NCBI RefSeq assembly: GCF_001039355.2
Contig: NW_019775386.1
Coordinates: 190,510-254,509, forward strand
Direction of reading: 5' to 3'
Origin: Lingula anatina
Taxonomy: Eukaryota > Brachiopoda > Lingulata > Lingulida > Lingulidae
Length of the DNA: 64,000 nt
Part shown: positions 13,122-26,886 of the stretch, piece by piece
Layout of the letters: every line of letters begins with the position of its first letter
How positions within the stretch are numbered: the first letter of the stretch is position 1
Translations under genes and position numbers: made by a program
Notes under the pieces: model-generated
Database searches by the model: none
What the model was told of the DNA's origin: nothing
Seen by the model: only the letters and a program-made list of their open reading frames with translations

Positions 13122-14700
13122 CACTATTTCTCTGATGCAAAATTTATATGTTGCTTAGATAATGTTAGATAATGTTTCCCTTCGCCGAAATTTCTTACTG
13201 GTCAATCTTAATTAATTGCAAACATTTTGAAGTAAGGACACAAACAATTGTTAGTAAGCACATCCGGGTCCTAAGTGAACAGTGGGACCTCAATCTTTCT
13301 TTTATGATATTAACTTTTTCCCATTTACAAACTCCTCTTAACATGTAATAAAATGATAATGATTATGAAAATAGAGAGCAAAATGAACTGAAACAAGGCG
13401 TCCCGATTCACATAAACTGCAATATCAGAAACATATTCGATCTCATTTGTTAAAAATTGCATTAGCTACCATTGGTAGTTCTTCTCGGGGCTGCCCAAGG
13501 TATCAAATAGTACTTACACGACAGCGCGACAAGAAAACTAGTGCGCCAAAATGGGCCAGAAGAGCCACGAAGGCATAATGTCCCCAGGTCATATAGGTAC
13601 GTAACTGAAATTGCATTGAAAAGAAGCTACAAGAACCAGTTCCCAAATAGTTACAAAGCTAACGGGACACAGGCAGTTGCATTCCATATATTTCAATAAA
13701 CATGATCCATGTAAAAAAATCAAGAAAAAGGGTCACAGGCATGGACGTTTGAACTTTCTTCCAGAATATAGATATAGCCATTGCTCTAAAGCCCCAGCCG
13801 GACAGAAAAGATATGTGCACAGCAAGTGATAGGCTCATGGAATGATAAATATATCTGTATACATGCAGCGTGGTCTTGGTAGAGGGTAGGAGTCTTGTGC
13901 CTTTTATCTTAACTGTAAAAGACAGTTCGTTTGTCGTAGTAATTCAAAGAGTCCTGCGTGGTGAGATAGCTCTGCACGTCTTGTAGGCACAAACCAGACA
14001 CAAGGAAATATCACGCCATTTATTAGATAACATTTGGTCCAAACCTCAGAGGAAATTATACGTATAGGTTGCTTTTTTTCCTGGCAATTAAATGAAAGAA
14101 ACACCAAGTAACAGTGTCTATCACGCTTTATCTGATACAAGAAAACGATTGATGTGAGATTTCCCACAGAGCGCTAAGGAATTAGTTGAACTGATTATCA
14201 GATAAGCCGCGTCATAGTCAAAAACGCACACAATAAAACAGAGATGAAGGTCCATTGTTGTTTGGGCGTGCGTCAACGGTTTGAAGCTGATCGGAGACGT
14301 TCAATATCAGTTCGCACACATGCAGCACGTGCCACAAATAACTTGTTACGGGTTGAAAGGCGCCAATCACCGAGTTCTCTCTACCAAAAGCCAGCTGGGT
14401 GACAGGAATTTTACCCTTATTTTATTTTTCTTTTTTTGGAAAATAATCTTGATGGGCAATTTACAAAGTAAAAGATGTGAATATCTAGTGAAAACTAACC
14501 TTTCCCAACCCTGGTAAAGGGCAATTACTAAGTGCATTATTTTTAAATTTGTGCGACAAAGTTAATCGAAGCTTTGTTAATTAAACGGAGGATAGTTTGA
14601 CCTAAAAAGTTTCCATAAAAAGGTTCCACAGCCCCTTGGGAGTGCAAACTGCGTGATTAGTTCCGACCCAATCGGTAGGTTAGTATCAGAACACGTAGCC

Positions 14701-14923
14701 CCCCCCCCCTGCATTCAGTGTCACATAGTACGGTATGGCCCGTAGCCAGCAATTTCACAGGGGGGTGATCTTTTTCTGAAAAAGTGGATCTTCTACCATG
14801 AAACTAGATCAAAGATAACCCAGAGCCGACCTTTTCCCAGCCAAAAAGGGTTGGTTCGTTTGAACCCTCCCCCCTCCCGGCTGCGGGTCTGTATTACATC
14901 ATGTAAAGCGCTAAGTACTAAAG

Positions 14924-14994
<71 letters not shown>
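14701..14994. repeat. Direct repeat, copy 1, ending in (AT)n at a gap
   Basis: The sequence from the C-run through TGCATTCAGTGTCACATAG to the (AT)n tract is repeated almost exactly at 15035-15284 on the other side of the gap. It has no coding content. It may be a real tandem copy or the same locus assembled twice on both sides of an unresolved AT microsatellite. Confidence 0.8.
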
Positions 14995-15034
14995 NNNNNN
15001 NNNNNNNNNNNNNNNNNNNNNNNNNNNNNNNNNN
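14995..15034. other. Assembly gap (40 N)
   Basis: A run of Ns between an (AT)n tract and a poly-C tract, both hard to sequence through. The true length is unknown. Confidence 1.
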
Positions 15035-15284
15035 CCCCCCCCCCCTGCATTCAGTGTCACATAGTACAGTATGGCCCGTAGCCAGCAATTTCACAGGGGG
15101 TGATCTTTTTCTGAAAAAGTGGATCTTCTACCATGAAACTAGATCAAAGATAACCCAGAGCCGACCTTTTCCCAGCCAAAAAGGGTTGGTTCGTTTGAAC
15201 CCTCCCCCCTCCCGGCTGCGGGTCTGTATTACATCATGTAAAGCGCTAAGTACTAAAGGAATATATATATATATTTTTTTTTTA
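15035..15284. repeat. Direct repeat, copy 2
   Basis: Near-identical to 14701-14994, but with a much shorter AT tract and one G fewer in the CACAGGGGG run. See copy 1 for interpretation. Confidence 0.8.
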
Positions 15285-16623
15285 ACTTGTGTGATAAAGT
15301 CAATCCAAATTTTCTTTATGGTGGGCCGTTCCACCTATTCTGGTTTAGTTTTTTTAATAACATTCGTACCATGGAAAAGATGCATCATCAGAAATCAAGA
15401 TTAGGAACGTCTTAGCTCTATATATATTACAAAAGATCCTCAGACAAAAGGACCCCGAGGTACCAGTATGTCAATTGACCTGCTTTGGGATGTTTGTCCA
15501 AATGGATATCTAACTTTTAGTTGTAGTGTTTTAGTTTTAGTGGGTGGCTGTGGGGGCGACGTTGTAAGTTTATTGGACCAAATATAACAGGTGTTTGGAA
15601 GAGTGAGAGATAGACAATGACCTGGAACAGGTAATTACAAAGGGAAATAGCCGAGATTAAAAGATTGGTCACAAATGAGTTTCTATCGCTTAACCGTCAT
15701 TTTGCCTCGTCTGCAGCAAAACCCGTAAGTTCAGGAAATCACAAGTGTCAGTTAATTGTCTTTATAATATCCCCAGTGACTGAGAAAATGGTTTGGAGGC
15801 AACAAACGTACGTTATAGTATACACTTGAATATCCTGTTTTCATTTAATAATTTTGTTTCCTCTGCAGGGATATAGAAATATTTCAAATAAACGTGTTTT
15901 ATGGCACTGTCTTCCCCAAAGCAATCTTGCAATGTGTCTGAAACCTCGCAGAAGAATATCTCCTGCAGTGGTTGCCGAACAAAGCGAATGCCCACACAAC
16001 GGATACAGAGAAAAGGCGGCGGTAATTAAAACGCGCGCGCAAACTCGATGTTTGCGTGCGATGGAGTTATTAAGTCGCGCGTTACAGGAAGTGCGGATTT
16101 CAATTCAGGGAATTTTTCAATTTGCTTTTGACTGTCTACAATCTGTAAGGTTTCTTGATTTGTCTGTAGGATGCCACGCAAACAGATGATATCATGCATA
16201 ACTGCAATCTCCAGACGGCAATTAAAGAAGTCAGTGTCAATTGTTTCCTTTATTGAGAATTAATGCGCCTCTCTCTCCCTGCACGCCATTTAAAAGTTGC
16301 CATTTTCTGAGAAAAGCACACACTTCTGGTCCATCCTTGGGGTACCGTTTAGCCATTGTGTGATGCATTATTACAAATTCAGCATTCAAAGACCAGTTTG
16401 CACGATTAAGCACCTTGATTTCATTTTGGCATCATTTTCATTGCACTTAACCTAGCTCGACTGAAGTTTCAAAAGTTTGTAAAGTAATAGCATGCATCTT
16501 AGACTTAACTTTTCAGAATTATGACAAAATTGCTTTCTTTCCAAATGATATTAAAATTTCACTTGGTTTGAACTAAGCTAAGGACAGGGATTGAACCCTT
16601 CATATGTTTCACTACAGTGGTTT

Positions 16624-16629
<6 letters not shown>

Positions 16630-16661
<32 letters not shown>
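16630..16661. repeat. (GA)n microsatellite
   Basis: A GA dinucleotide run of about 32 bp. Confidence 0.9.
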
Positions 16662-16663
<2 letters not shown>

Positions 16664-19600
16664 AGGCTATATGAGACAGATCAATAGGTTATCAAAATAA
16701 AAACCGCGAGCGTAAAAAACTCTGCACACGCACAATTTGGTTTACTGGTCATTCTCATGAGGAAGATGACCTTTACAAGAGATGTATAATCTGAGTGCTC
16801 TCACTCTATCAAGTGAAATATTCACGTATGATTACCCCGTCCAACGAACAACAATGATTAACACTTTGCAGAACTCACAACGCTGTCTGGTTCACAAAAC
16901 AGTTTACCTTGAGCGTGACTCTGATACCAAAATGTGTGATCTATTTTATACTATCATAAAACACAGCAGTCTAGATAAATCAAGTAAGCAAGGTGCGGTG
17001 TGGGACGTGTTCGAGCTATCCATTTTAATTAATCATTGTCAAATCGGAAATATAATTTATTCACCATGACTCGCGACGAAGACATGTTTAGGCGACGTTA
17101 ATGGCAGGGGAACGTAATTGTTAGCGCAAAGTGCGTCAACATCATTTATTGCCCAAGGTTTGCCTATCTGTCAAAAAGAAAACGATTGGCCATTCAACAT
17201 TGTCGAAAACGACTATGGTTCCGTACAAATTAGAGACACTAGAACGTATTGTCGATCATAACAATGTTATGCTCTCCGTTGTAATATTTCAAACCTGATG
17301 AAAACTGACAGAGGCATTGATTCGCGTTAACCTGTGAAGACCGTGCATGCGTGAGTGAAGGCCAGTCACACGTTAAATGAGTCATGTCAGTTGGGAACAA
17401 ACTATTTTCTTCAACCCTGTTGTACATGTACATGTATGCCGCTTTTAAGAACATTTAGTGTTCGTGAAATTAAAAACCTTATTATTAACAATTTTGACAA
17501 TTTATATTTGACAAAGTGGGACTGTCGAGTTAGTTTTGTTTAAGTTTTTAATCTATATTGATACACAGACAACCCCAATTTATTTTGAATCGTACATGTA
17601 CTTCGCCCAAACCCGGGTTTTACCGAAAGGTGCGACAACACTTCGTTTATTGTGCAAATGTACCAAGATAGTACGTATCTTATGGCATTCTACCCCTTTA
17701 TCCATAAACTTGCAGTTAACTTACTCGAAATCCCATGCCTACATAAGTGGATATTTTGATGAAACGCAAAAGGTGATTCCCAAAGATGGCGGCTAAAGGA
17801 TCATTTACCAAAATATCATTATTTGCGTTCTTATATTTTACTATATATACAAATAAAACGGGAAACAAATGTCCCATGAATGCAATTAATTTTCCATTCT
17901 GGACGAGATTAAGGCGCACTCAGTGTTTCTACATGCACTTCAAAACCTACTATTTTATACGGAATTTATAGCCAAAACGACCTCTCGTGAACTCTGATTC
18001 TACCCGTCAAAACTGGTAGACAAATGCTCCTATTGTATCGATTATTCATCGTTTTAAGCAATAAACAGCATCAATCTTGAGTTTTTAGTAACAATCGATT
18101 TGCAAAATGTGGACAATTTTGATATTAGTGACACTTAGTCTGCTTTTTCACATATCTCATTTCGTAGTAATAGTAATAAAATGCCATGAACTTTGGTGAG
18201 TGGTTCGTGGCATTTGCAACTGGTATATTCATGCAGTAACAGCGCATACATGGTAGATTCATTGTTTCACTGGAAGTTCATATTAAAAACGTCAAAATGG
18301 CAAAAAGTTGAGCAGAATTAAAATCAAAATATCTTAATGGGAAGGAAACCAGACATGAACCCATCTTATTTCTTAATTTATTATATCTGAAATAAACATT
18401 GCTGGCCGAAATTTCAGTTGAAGCAAATATCTCGTCAGCCTCAACTGAACTATGGCTATGGATTAACACACATCCCAACATATTCAACAACACGATATAT
18501 TTTAGAAAATGTCAAAAAGTATATTCTGTTTTAATGGAAAATGGAATGGAGATATTTTTAAATAAACACTTTACATTGCTAAGAAAAACTAAAGAAGATG
18601 ACGCCAGTGGTTCTCTTTATAATCACAAGACCACCTCCGGTTTGGGGGCCAGCATTCTGCGTCATTTCTATACAAATAATGAGGAGAAAAAAGTTCTTAG
18701 GCACATACGACGCCCAGACTAATGTTAAGTGGATTTACAGTCAATAAGAACTACGTCTCCTGTTGATATCCAAGGTATTGAATAAGCTGACATTTGAAAA
18801 AACGTGTCATTATTGGACAAGTTGTTGTGTAGAATTACCAGTAATTCCACGCTCTAGTGTTTCTTATTGCTTCTCACGCAACCACGCAAGCCAAACTGAT
18901 CAAAAGCGACCGACTACGATTTTGTGTCTAGACAATGCTTTCATTACGTGAATAAAGATCAGTAATTCGTATCACTACTGATTCCTGCCATTCAAATGAA
19001 TCCAATCAGCGTGTGCACCTGTGTATTTCCTTATGTGAATCACGAACGAAGCAGATAAATTGTGTTTGGCAAACACTGTTTTCGTGTAATCAAAGCTTAA
19101 TCAACTTTTAAAATGTCACCCAAAACCAATCAGCGTGCCGTTGCTATTTCCTTATTTATCTTGAAGTAATAAGACGCAACGTCTGAGAGCACGGAAAAAA
19201 GACGAACGGATTAAGTAACAGGTTCTACTTATAAACATCTGTCACGCACAGGGCGTTTTCAGTGAAGTATGGCTGCGCTAGCACATCTCACTAGGCCGTT
19301 TGAATCTTTGATAACGATTACTTCACCAATGGGAGCAGATGGCTACCTTTTTAAATCATTTGCTCGATTGTATATAAAGAGATAGCATGTGGTCTCGTAT
19401 TTTATGCCATAGCATATATAGCACGTACATCCACAAGTGCAAAAAATGAATAGAGGGGCAAAACTCGATGGCCATATTTTGCGATAACATTCATCCGCGG
19501 CGTATTTTAGTTTCTCATGTGGAGAAAGCAAGCAACTCTAACTCTACTTGCTGTTTTCAAACACGGACACTCCTCGTGATAAAAACTAACCTGACTCAGT

Positions 19601-22201
19601 TCTCAAAAATCACTGATAAATCGTGATGAAACCAATTGCTGTTTTCCTGGCAACAGATGATTCGCTTTTTATTAAAATGTTCTCTGCGGGCCATATGACC
19701 AGAGGTCGAGATAAAAGTATTTAATCTGGACTGCAGTTATTGTTCTCTTTTAGAAAGCGTAATGATTTTCGCGGAAACATGACTAAAGAGCATGTTGCAC
19801 GGTAGAATTTACTTTGCTGATTAAGTTCAAAGAAATGAAACCGCTGTGATTAACTACTCCTACGAACAAATAACGCTGCGAGTGACATCGTTTTGATCTA
19901 TTAAACATACATTTGGTTCCAACCATGGGGTAGTTACGAACTTTCGATAGGCGAAAAACGTTCGATGTAACTTGCAAATCTGCAGAATAGCATCAGTGAA
20001 AACAGGAATCCACAATTATTAAACATATAATAAGGAAAAAACGGTGAAATAGTTTTTTTCTGTCTCTTTTGTTTCTTTAACCAAGGTTCTATGCCATTTC
20101 GCAAGTTGGGTTAAGTAAGAGAATAAATTTATCCTTCAATTAATACAGGACCAACTCCTTTGCATGCTACATGAACATGCCTGAAATACTAAATAAGTCT
20201 TCAGATGTTTCAGTCACTAATGTATGTCTTTAATCGCCAAATAACTTGTTTCTTAATCGGAAATATTTTATTTAAAATTTGTCTAAAGGAAACTGTATTT
20301 ATGGTTAGTTCTTTTCCGTGTTTTACAACAGTTTCAAAGATCGGAGAAGGCATTGTTGTTGCAATATCTAATATCAAATACTCTTTAAGTTCATGTATGA
20401 TGAAAAAGGGTGTACACATCAATTATTCAAAAAAAAGTTAATGACAATTCTAGGAAAAACCTGACATTCAGGAAGTAAATAAGAATTCTAAAAAATAAAA
20501 ATGGAGTTCAATTTTACGCGGTGAACGTAGGTTAATTGTCATACAAGTATAAAATTCAAAAGAGGTCTTTAGTCTTTGACGGTTAGCATTTTGACATACC
20601 CAATGCTGCCTTTCATGAGGGTAAGGGTTGCATTTAGGTTTGACATTTACGAGTAATAGTTCTGAAAATGGCATTTTAGAATTTGATATTCATCTTTACC
20701 AGAAACTGCTAAAAGTACGCACATTCTCATATTGTTTAATTGGATAAACGATCAATGTAGCGGAACAGCGCGAGAATCACTTTAAGCCGCAAGGTGGACA
20801 AGCGTTGTGCAATTCAACTCTTTCAATTCATTGTCCGTTTAAAACAGTAATTGATCAAGATAAATATCCCAGAAATGAAATTGTGATTTAGTCCTGCAGA
20901 TATAGATACAAGACCAATCACCGAACATCTTGGGTTGCGGCCATTTTCATGGTGACACGGCCAATTGTATACAACATTCATAAAAGATAGAAACACAGTG
21001 ATTCTCAGCTGTCACAGTAAAGCACAGAAACACATGTATGTAGGTCATTAAACTCCTCAAAGTAAACACATTTTCTATTCAGGTTGCTCTGTCAAATAAC
21101 TCTAAACGCAATGTAAGTAAATTGCATTAGTCCGGTGGCTTAGGGCAAAAAAATGGCCAAATCGTGACACAGCGGATAAAAGCACCAAATTTTGCATTTG
21201 GGTACCTTTTGACATACTAAATCAAATTAGAGCCGTAGCCCACAGAAAAAATTTACCGTTTGGCCAAAAAATCCAAAATGGCCGCCAATTTGTGAAATTT
21301 TGTAGAAATATATACATATCTATGTTGATTTTTATCAAATTAAGTATTTTCTCAATGTTTTCCACATCCTTATTACCCATATTATGCATATGTGTCAGAT
21401 AACAAACTAGTGTCCTTGGACTTANACCGGACTACATGTAATATGTTATAATGTAACCCGGGATTTCGCAGTTACAATGTATATACAATTTACTGGCGTA
21501 TATAAAGAATTAAATTACAACAATATCTACATAAATGCCAGTGGAAGCAACTGAAGTTCATGTAACCTTCTGAGAACAGCTCCTCTTTATTTTCAATTAA
21601 GCACCCTAACACTAGTAACAGCTTTTATTACAGGTACATCATGATGTATACCCGTCATCAAAATATAACACGATAAATACGTCTATGTTACATGTAATTC
21701 CTTCCTCATTTGAATAGGTTCAACATGTAGGGCGACGTTTTCTCATCCAGACGATCGAGTTAGGTGCCTTTTTGGCATTTCATCCTGGAAAATTACAATC
21801 CGAGAAAGAGACAAGCCTAGATTGTCAAGAGAGCGTGATGGTGAATTCACGAAGGGCACAGCATAATCAGGATGTACATGTGTACGGCTGATTGTCTAGG
21901 CCGTACTGAGTTCCTTTTACGTTTACAGGGCATATTGTATGCAAAAATAATGTGGAAGGAGTATAGAATTTACTATACTAGGCATGTGGATATATATGTT
22001 AACATCGTTATACATGCACATGTAATCATTTTGAGGCCATCACTGCTCAAAGAATAAAATTGACACAGCAATTGAGAGCAAAAGCAGCTCTGGCAGCAGT
22101 TCTTGCAGCACACTTAAACATACATTGTACATTTGCTGATGGATAATTATGCTCAAATATAAATCAAGTCAAATATACTAGACGCTTGATCCACTCCCCG
22201 A

Positions 22202-22372
22202 CAGTAATAAGGTGTGACAACATAAGTTGACAAAAACTAGACATGGTTCTTATTTTCATTTCGTGTAAGTACTTTAAGCCCATTCCAGTAATGTAATAAG
22301 GTATGAAAACATTAGTTGACAAAAACCAGACACGGTTCTTATTTTCATTTCGCGTAAGTCGTTTAATAAGCC
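22202..22372. repeat. Two-copy tandem duplication (~85 bp unit)
   Basis: Copy 1 (about 22202-22279) and copy 2 (about 22286-22372) share AGTTGACAAAAAC, GGTTCTTATTTTCATTTCG and GTAAG in the same order, with scattered substitutions. No coding content is evident. Confidence 0.65.
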
Positions 22373-25300
22373 TTCTCCAGACACTGCACTGTAGATGCCA
22401 GATAAACACTGCGCTGGGTTCCAGTTGTCCTAAACTTTAAAACCAACTACTGGGTACAGCTAGGCCTACTAGTACTCTTCGTTTCGTGCCCCACCATCCA
22501 CCGTAGAGAAACAAGATTAGAATACTTTCAGTTGGAACGGAACTCGGGGTACAGCGTATAGAATGAGAAAACAAATAATATTTAGTCAATCCTAAAGTGA
22601 TCATTTCCTGGAAGCTCAAACATAAACGATGTTCGATATCACCTCTTGAATTACGTTCTCGTGAAACCCATCGCCCCGTGCAAATTTCGTCTTTTACAAA
22701 GATCGATTCCCTTGTTAGACGCTCAGCTCTGAAAACCTTGGCAGCATTCTGGCAGAACCTTCCATCGAACTTTTACATTTCATGTCTTACATTTGGCCCC
22801 GTTCTTATCTCGTGTTCAATCATATCCGACCCCGTAAAACTATATTAAGAAACTACTAGACCTAAACGTGAAACGATTATCTCTTGGGCTTTGTCCATTT
22901 CCATGTAGAGTCAATCGCTAACACTACATGCCTTTCGTCTTACCAACCTTCGACAACTCTATTATTGGCTAATTAGTTTTAAATCCAGCGTGGATTGAGA
23001 AATAAATGATTACACTGATCATATTATAAAACCTATAGCTCTTACATACTAGTAGATTGGCGGACGCACAGTATTTGAGTCAACATACTTTATCATTTTA
23101 AAGCTCAGGGTGATTTGAAAACGTTCCTTCATGGCAGTACTAGGAAAGTACTATCCAACAGAGAGATATAACGGGTATTATCTAATTAGCACCAAGCGCA
23201 GCGTGGTTTGAGAATGTCAATAGTTTAATTATCTTCCAAAGTCATAACCCCAATGGTATATTGTTTCCGCTTTGCGCTGGTGTTTATTCCTTACAACGTG
23301 TCAATCATTTTACTCGTTTTTGCTACTTTTATTGCAGTGCCCATGAAAAACTTTTATTCCTGTCGAAATGATTTTTCTCATTTTTCTTTCTACTTTATGT
23401 ACAACACTACAAGCATCGTTTACACAGATCAATAACTTATTTCTGTATTTCCACCCTTTTCTATATTGACAACCTTAAAAACACAATAGAATGCTGCTTG
23501 GGCACTAGTATCTCATAAAACCACTGTAACCTCTGATATGCTGTCACTCTCACCCCATGTATATGTGGCTTGATGCAAAGGGGGGGGCAGCACGAATTAG
23601 AGCCATTACGTCTATATATATATATATATGTACATGCAAGTCCTGAAGTTTTTTTGTGGAGATTTAATGAAACTACAACATATTCGATCAAATAAAACTT
23701 TTTTTTGCAGAAACGATATTGCCGCACAGGCTAGATATTGTGAAACAAAATTGGAAATCCATGCAAGTATGAATAGACCACGCAGCATCAAATAATTTGA
23801 CATCAAAGTAACTCAGAAATTGCTGCATAATTTCCACGTAATCAGAAAAGATAGGCGACACGGGTGAAAACATTACACCTGTAGTGTGCCTTAATAATAG
23901 AAATCAAGGCTATTGTATTTCGATCGTTTTCGCATTCAGTTCTGCTGTTTTCTGTGAAGTGGACGTGAAAGCGTTTCTCTGTTTTCGTAGATCGATCTTG
24001 TGCCATTGTGCACTTTAGGGTCGAATTCACTTTATGGCAAAGCAGTTCCACTGGAAATCAATCTAAGGTGAAAAATACGTTTTGGGTGAAGTGCTTATTG
24101 CAATCATGCTGTCGAAAAAACAAACTTTCAACGCCATTAACGTATAGCATTTTGTCAAGGCAAAAAGAAACTCTGCGCCGCAGAACCGATCTTAACACGC
24201 CAAATGTGAACGGGCCCAGATCTGTATTTTATATCACGGCCAACAAATTGCTTTCCCGTGGCGGAAGCATTATTCTTGGTAATATTTCAACGATACAAAT
24301 CTCCGGGTAATTGATACTCCATGTAACAATAAAAGACGTGTATTGTTCCCAGTGTTTAAATATTCGGGTAACATGAATAGCAAGTGTATACATCGGGTAT
24401 TGTCTTGGTGACAAGTAGTGACGCCTTTTAACAATAAATTACGGATATACTCTCCGTTATTTAGATATTCTGTGGGCTTCAACAGAAATTAAAACCGTCT
24501 AGTATCATCGTTTATTATGGAAGGTTACTTTGAGAAAAAAGGGATTAACGTCCAAAAATTTAGAAATGCCATAGAAACAAAAAAAATATAAGTATGTAGC
24601 AATCGAACGATTTTCTGTTTGTAAGGTCTAATATGGAAGTTGTTTGGTATTTTGATTGAAGAAATTTTGCTTCTGATATTGTTCAACACCGCTTAGTTTT
24701 TAGCACTGTGCTATAACTTTACATGAGCGTAATGAAATATAAAACTCGTATTTGGGTAGTATCGGTTATACATTACTGTTGGAAAGTGTCACTACAATGC
24801 ACTACCCAATTTGCTTTATTTTAACTATCTGTATTTGATAATTCCTTTTGTTTTTTCGTAACCACTTGGCTGTTAATAGATACTGTTAACATTATGTTTG
24901 GTCTCCTCTTGAACGGTAACTGCCCTTATAGCCATCCGGTAGTGCCACCTAGTGTATAAAATTGATTACCTTTCATCGACATTTATTGATGGTCAGCTGC
25001 ACCTAATGCGATTTCTGATAGAAATAGGCCTAATAACCGATTCATTTCAGGGAAATTAAATATAAAAGCGCTTAAGCTTACTACTAGACGTTATCAATCA
25101 CCACTGGCTGAAACACAGCTTTTTAAGCGCCGCGACAGGAAAAATACTGTGCAACCTGAAGATATTTTGTACCAGTAGATTATCTAGAAACCATTAAGTG
25201 GCTAATTACCATGGTCAGATGAGGACAAATAAGGCGAAGCGTCATTTCTTTCTGTACAAATAAGGTTAATCTCACCTGAAAGCCAAAGAGGCAATGTCAG

Positions 25301-26470
25301 ATTAAAATGTTTTCAAGAGAGTAAGTACTTTGAAAAGGAATGGAATGCAAATGAATAAACGAATAAAAGATTTTTCGTCGCGCCTAATATTTTTGATCGA
25401 TTTTAACCAATTCATTGTTTACCCTTTAGCTCTGGTTTCCCATGGATAATCTGAACATAAAGAGGTCATTCCTACTGAAATATCAGACGTCTTACTGTGA
25501 CATAGGTACATCAGACGTCTAACTTTGTCATATTTAATAGATCAATCGTTCAAAAATGATTGGCGTTTTACATTAACTAAGACTCTCAGTTTCGTTAAAT
25601 TAACTGAAAACGACTGAGGGACATGGCTGCCAGGCAGTCTGTCACTGTCATGGAGGGGCTAATTGCTTTCTGTTATGGGAGAGAATAATCGACTAAGTAA
25701 CGACGTGACGAGGGGAAATAATCCAAATCCTTATCAGGTCACGTATATATCGAGACAACATCTCTAAGAAGTTTAAATTAAAGTAAAATGAGTGACTTTG
25801 ATAAGTCAAAACAATGCCCCTTAGCAGAGCGCCAAATTGATGTCAAAAACACTTGACGTAAATTAGGTGTAAGATTTGGAAAACTAGATCAAGAAGGCTC
25901 ATAATGGTGAAGCTGGCAAAAAGGGCTAAGAAAATGATTTTGAAGAGATGCGTATTAAGATGTTGTCTCAAATCTTTCCTGAACGCGACGGCAAGTGAGG
26001 CAAGTTCGTTTATATTCCGTTCTCTCTGTTTCATGTACGAGTTTGCGTTTTCAGCTTTTGATCATTTGACTCTTTGGTTGGCGCTTCACTGCCAAACAGA
26101 ATGGGAAATAATGAAGCTTCCGATTTATCACCACTTGTGTTGTGTGAATCTGGAGAGCATTCCAAATTAAAGCTGCAATACCAAAATTCATATTGATCAT
26201 ATAAGACTTTTTATGCTATTCCGTTAAACATCGATTATCCCTCACATCCTAAGCCAGTAGGCTGCGGCCAGGGAAGGGTGGAGTTGGTTAAGTTTTTTCT
26301 TTTCAACTTTATAAAGTCCTGCTATATACCCCAAGCATATTTCTCGGACTACGACCCTGTTACACGATACCAACGTCTCTAACATCCAAATACAACATAA
26401 ATTTATATTTTACTACATTCCCAAGAAACATATTAACATGTATTCAAAACAGTCATTCATATCTTTACAG

Positions 26471-26886
26471 ATATCTGAACCAAGCAAAGAAGAAAATGTC
26501 CAAGCACCTGACGAAAAGGACGCAACCGAAATCAATAAAGCTGACGTAGAAAAACGCAACATTGGGCGCTTATTGAACAAATGGCGCGGGAAGAAACGAG
26601 AAGATGAAGGCAATGATCACAGGGATATGGAACTCCATAGAGAGGATCACAGGGAATCCGAACAAGAAGACGACAAACGAAACGTTGGTAGATTGTTGAA
26701 CAGGTGGAAGGGGTACAAAAGAGATGACGCTGACAGAAACACGGAAGAGGAGGAGGTTGGTGAAAAACGCGGAATAGGAGCACTGATGAATAAATGGAGA
26801 GGGGGTGGAAAGAGAAGCGAACACGCCCACGATAGCGGAGAAGACGCTATCGAACAAAAAAGAAATATTGGAGCTCTGATCAACAG
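26471..26886 (+). CDS. Peptide precursor, first repeat-bearing exon (repeats 1-4)
   Basis: The acceptor is tttacag before ATATCTGAACC (phase 0). The exon starts with an acidic linker, ISEPSKEENVQAPDEKD, then carries NIGRLLNKWRG-KKR, NVGRLLNRWKGY-KR, GIGALMNKWRGG-GKR and the start of NIGALINRW. The donor CAACAG|GTAATT splits the Arg codon of the fourth repeat (phase 2); reading through the donor meets TAA at once. Confidence 0.85.

Larger units (their letters stand above)
1707..26470 (+). other. Long intron (or intergenic region) between signal-peptide exon and repeat exons
   Basis: Most of this AT-rich stretch shows no coding sequence I can support. It contains a palindromic element at 6451-6557, a candidate small gene at 12750-13121, a gap with duplicated flanks at 14701-15284, a roughly 85-bp tandem duplication at 22202-22372, and microsatellites at 10515-10546, 14924-14990 and 16630-16661. 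A single N lies at 21425. Poly-T runs at 12604-12624 and 12940-12964 flank the candidate small gene. Confidence 0.4.

Noticed and set aside
14793-15404. Open frames with IYIYIY and X runs around the gap
   Set aside because: Artefacts of the AT microsatellite, Ns and duplicated flanks.
16576-16600. tRNA-like GGATTGAACCC
   Set aside because: No matching acceptor stem or anticodon arm could be found around it.
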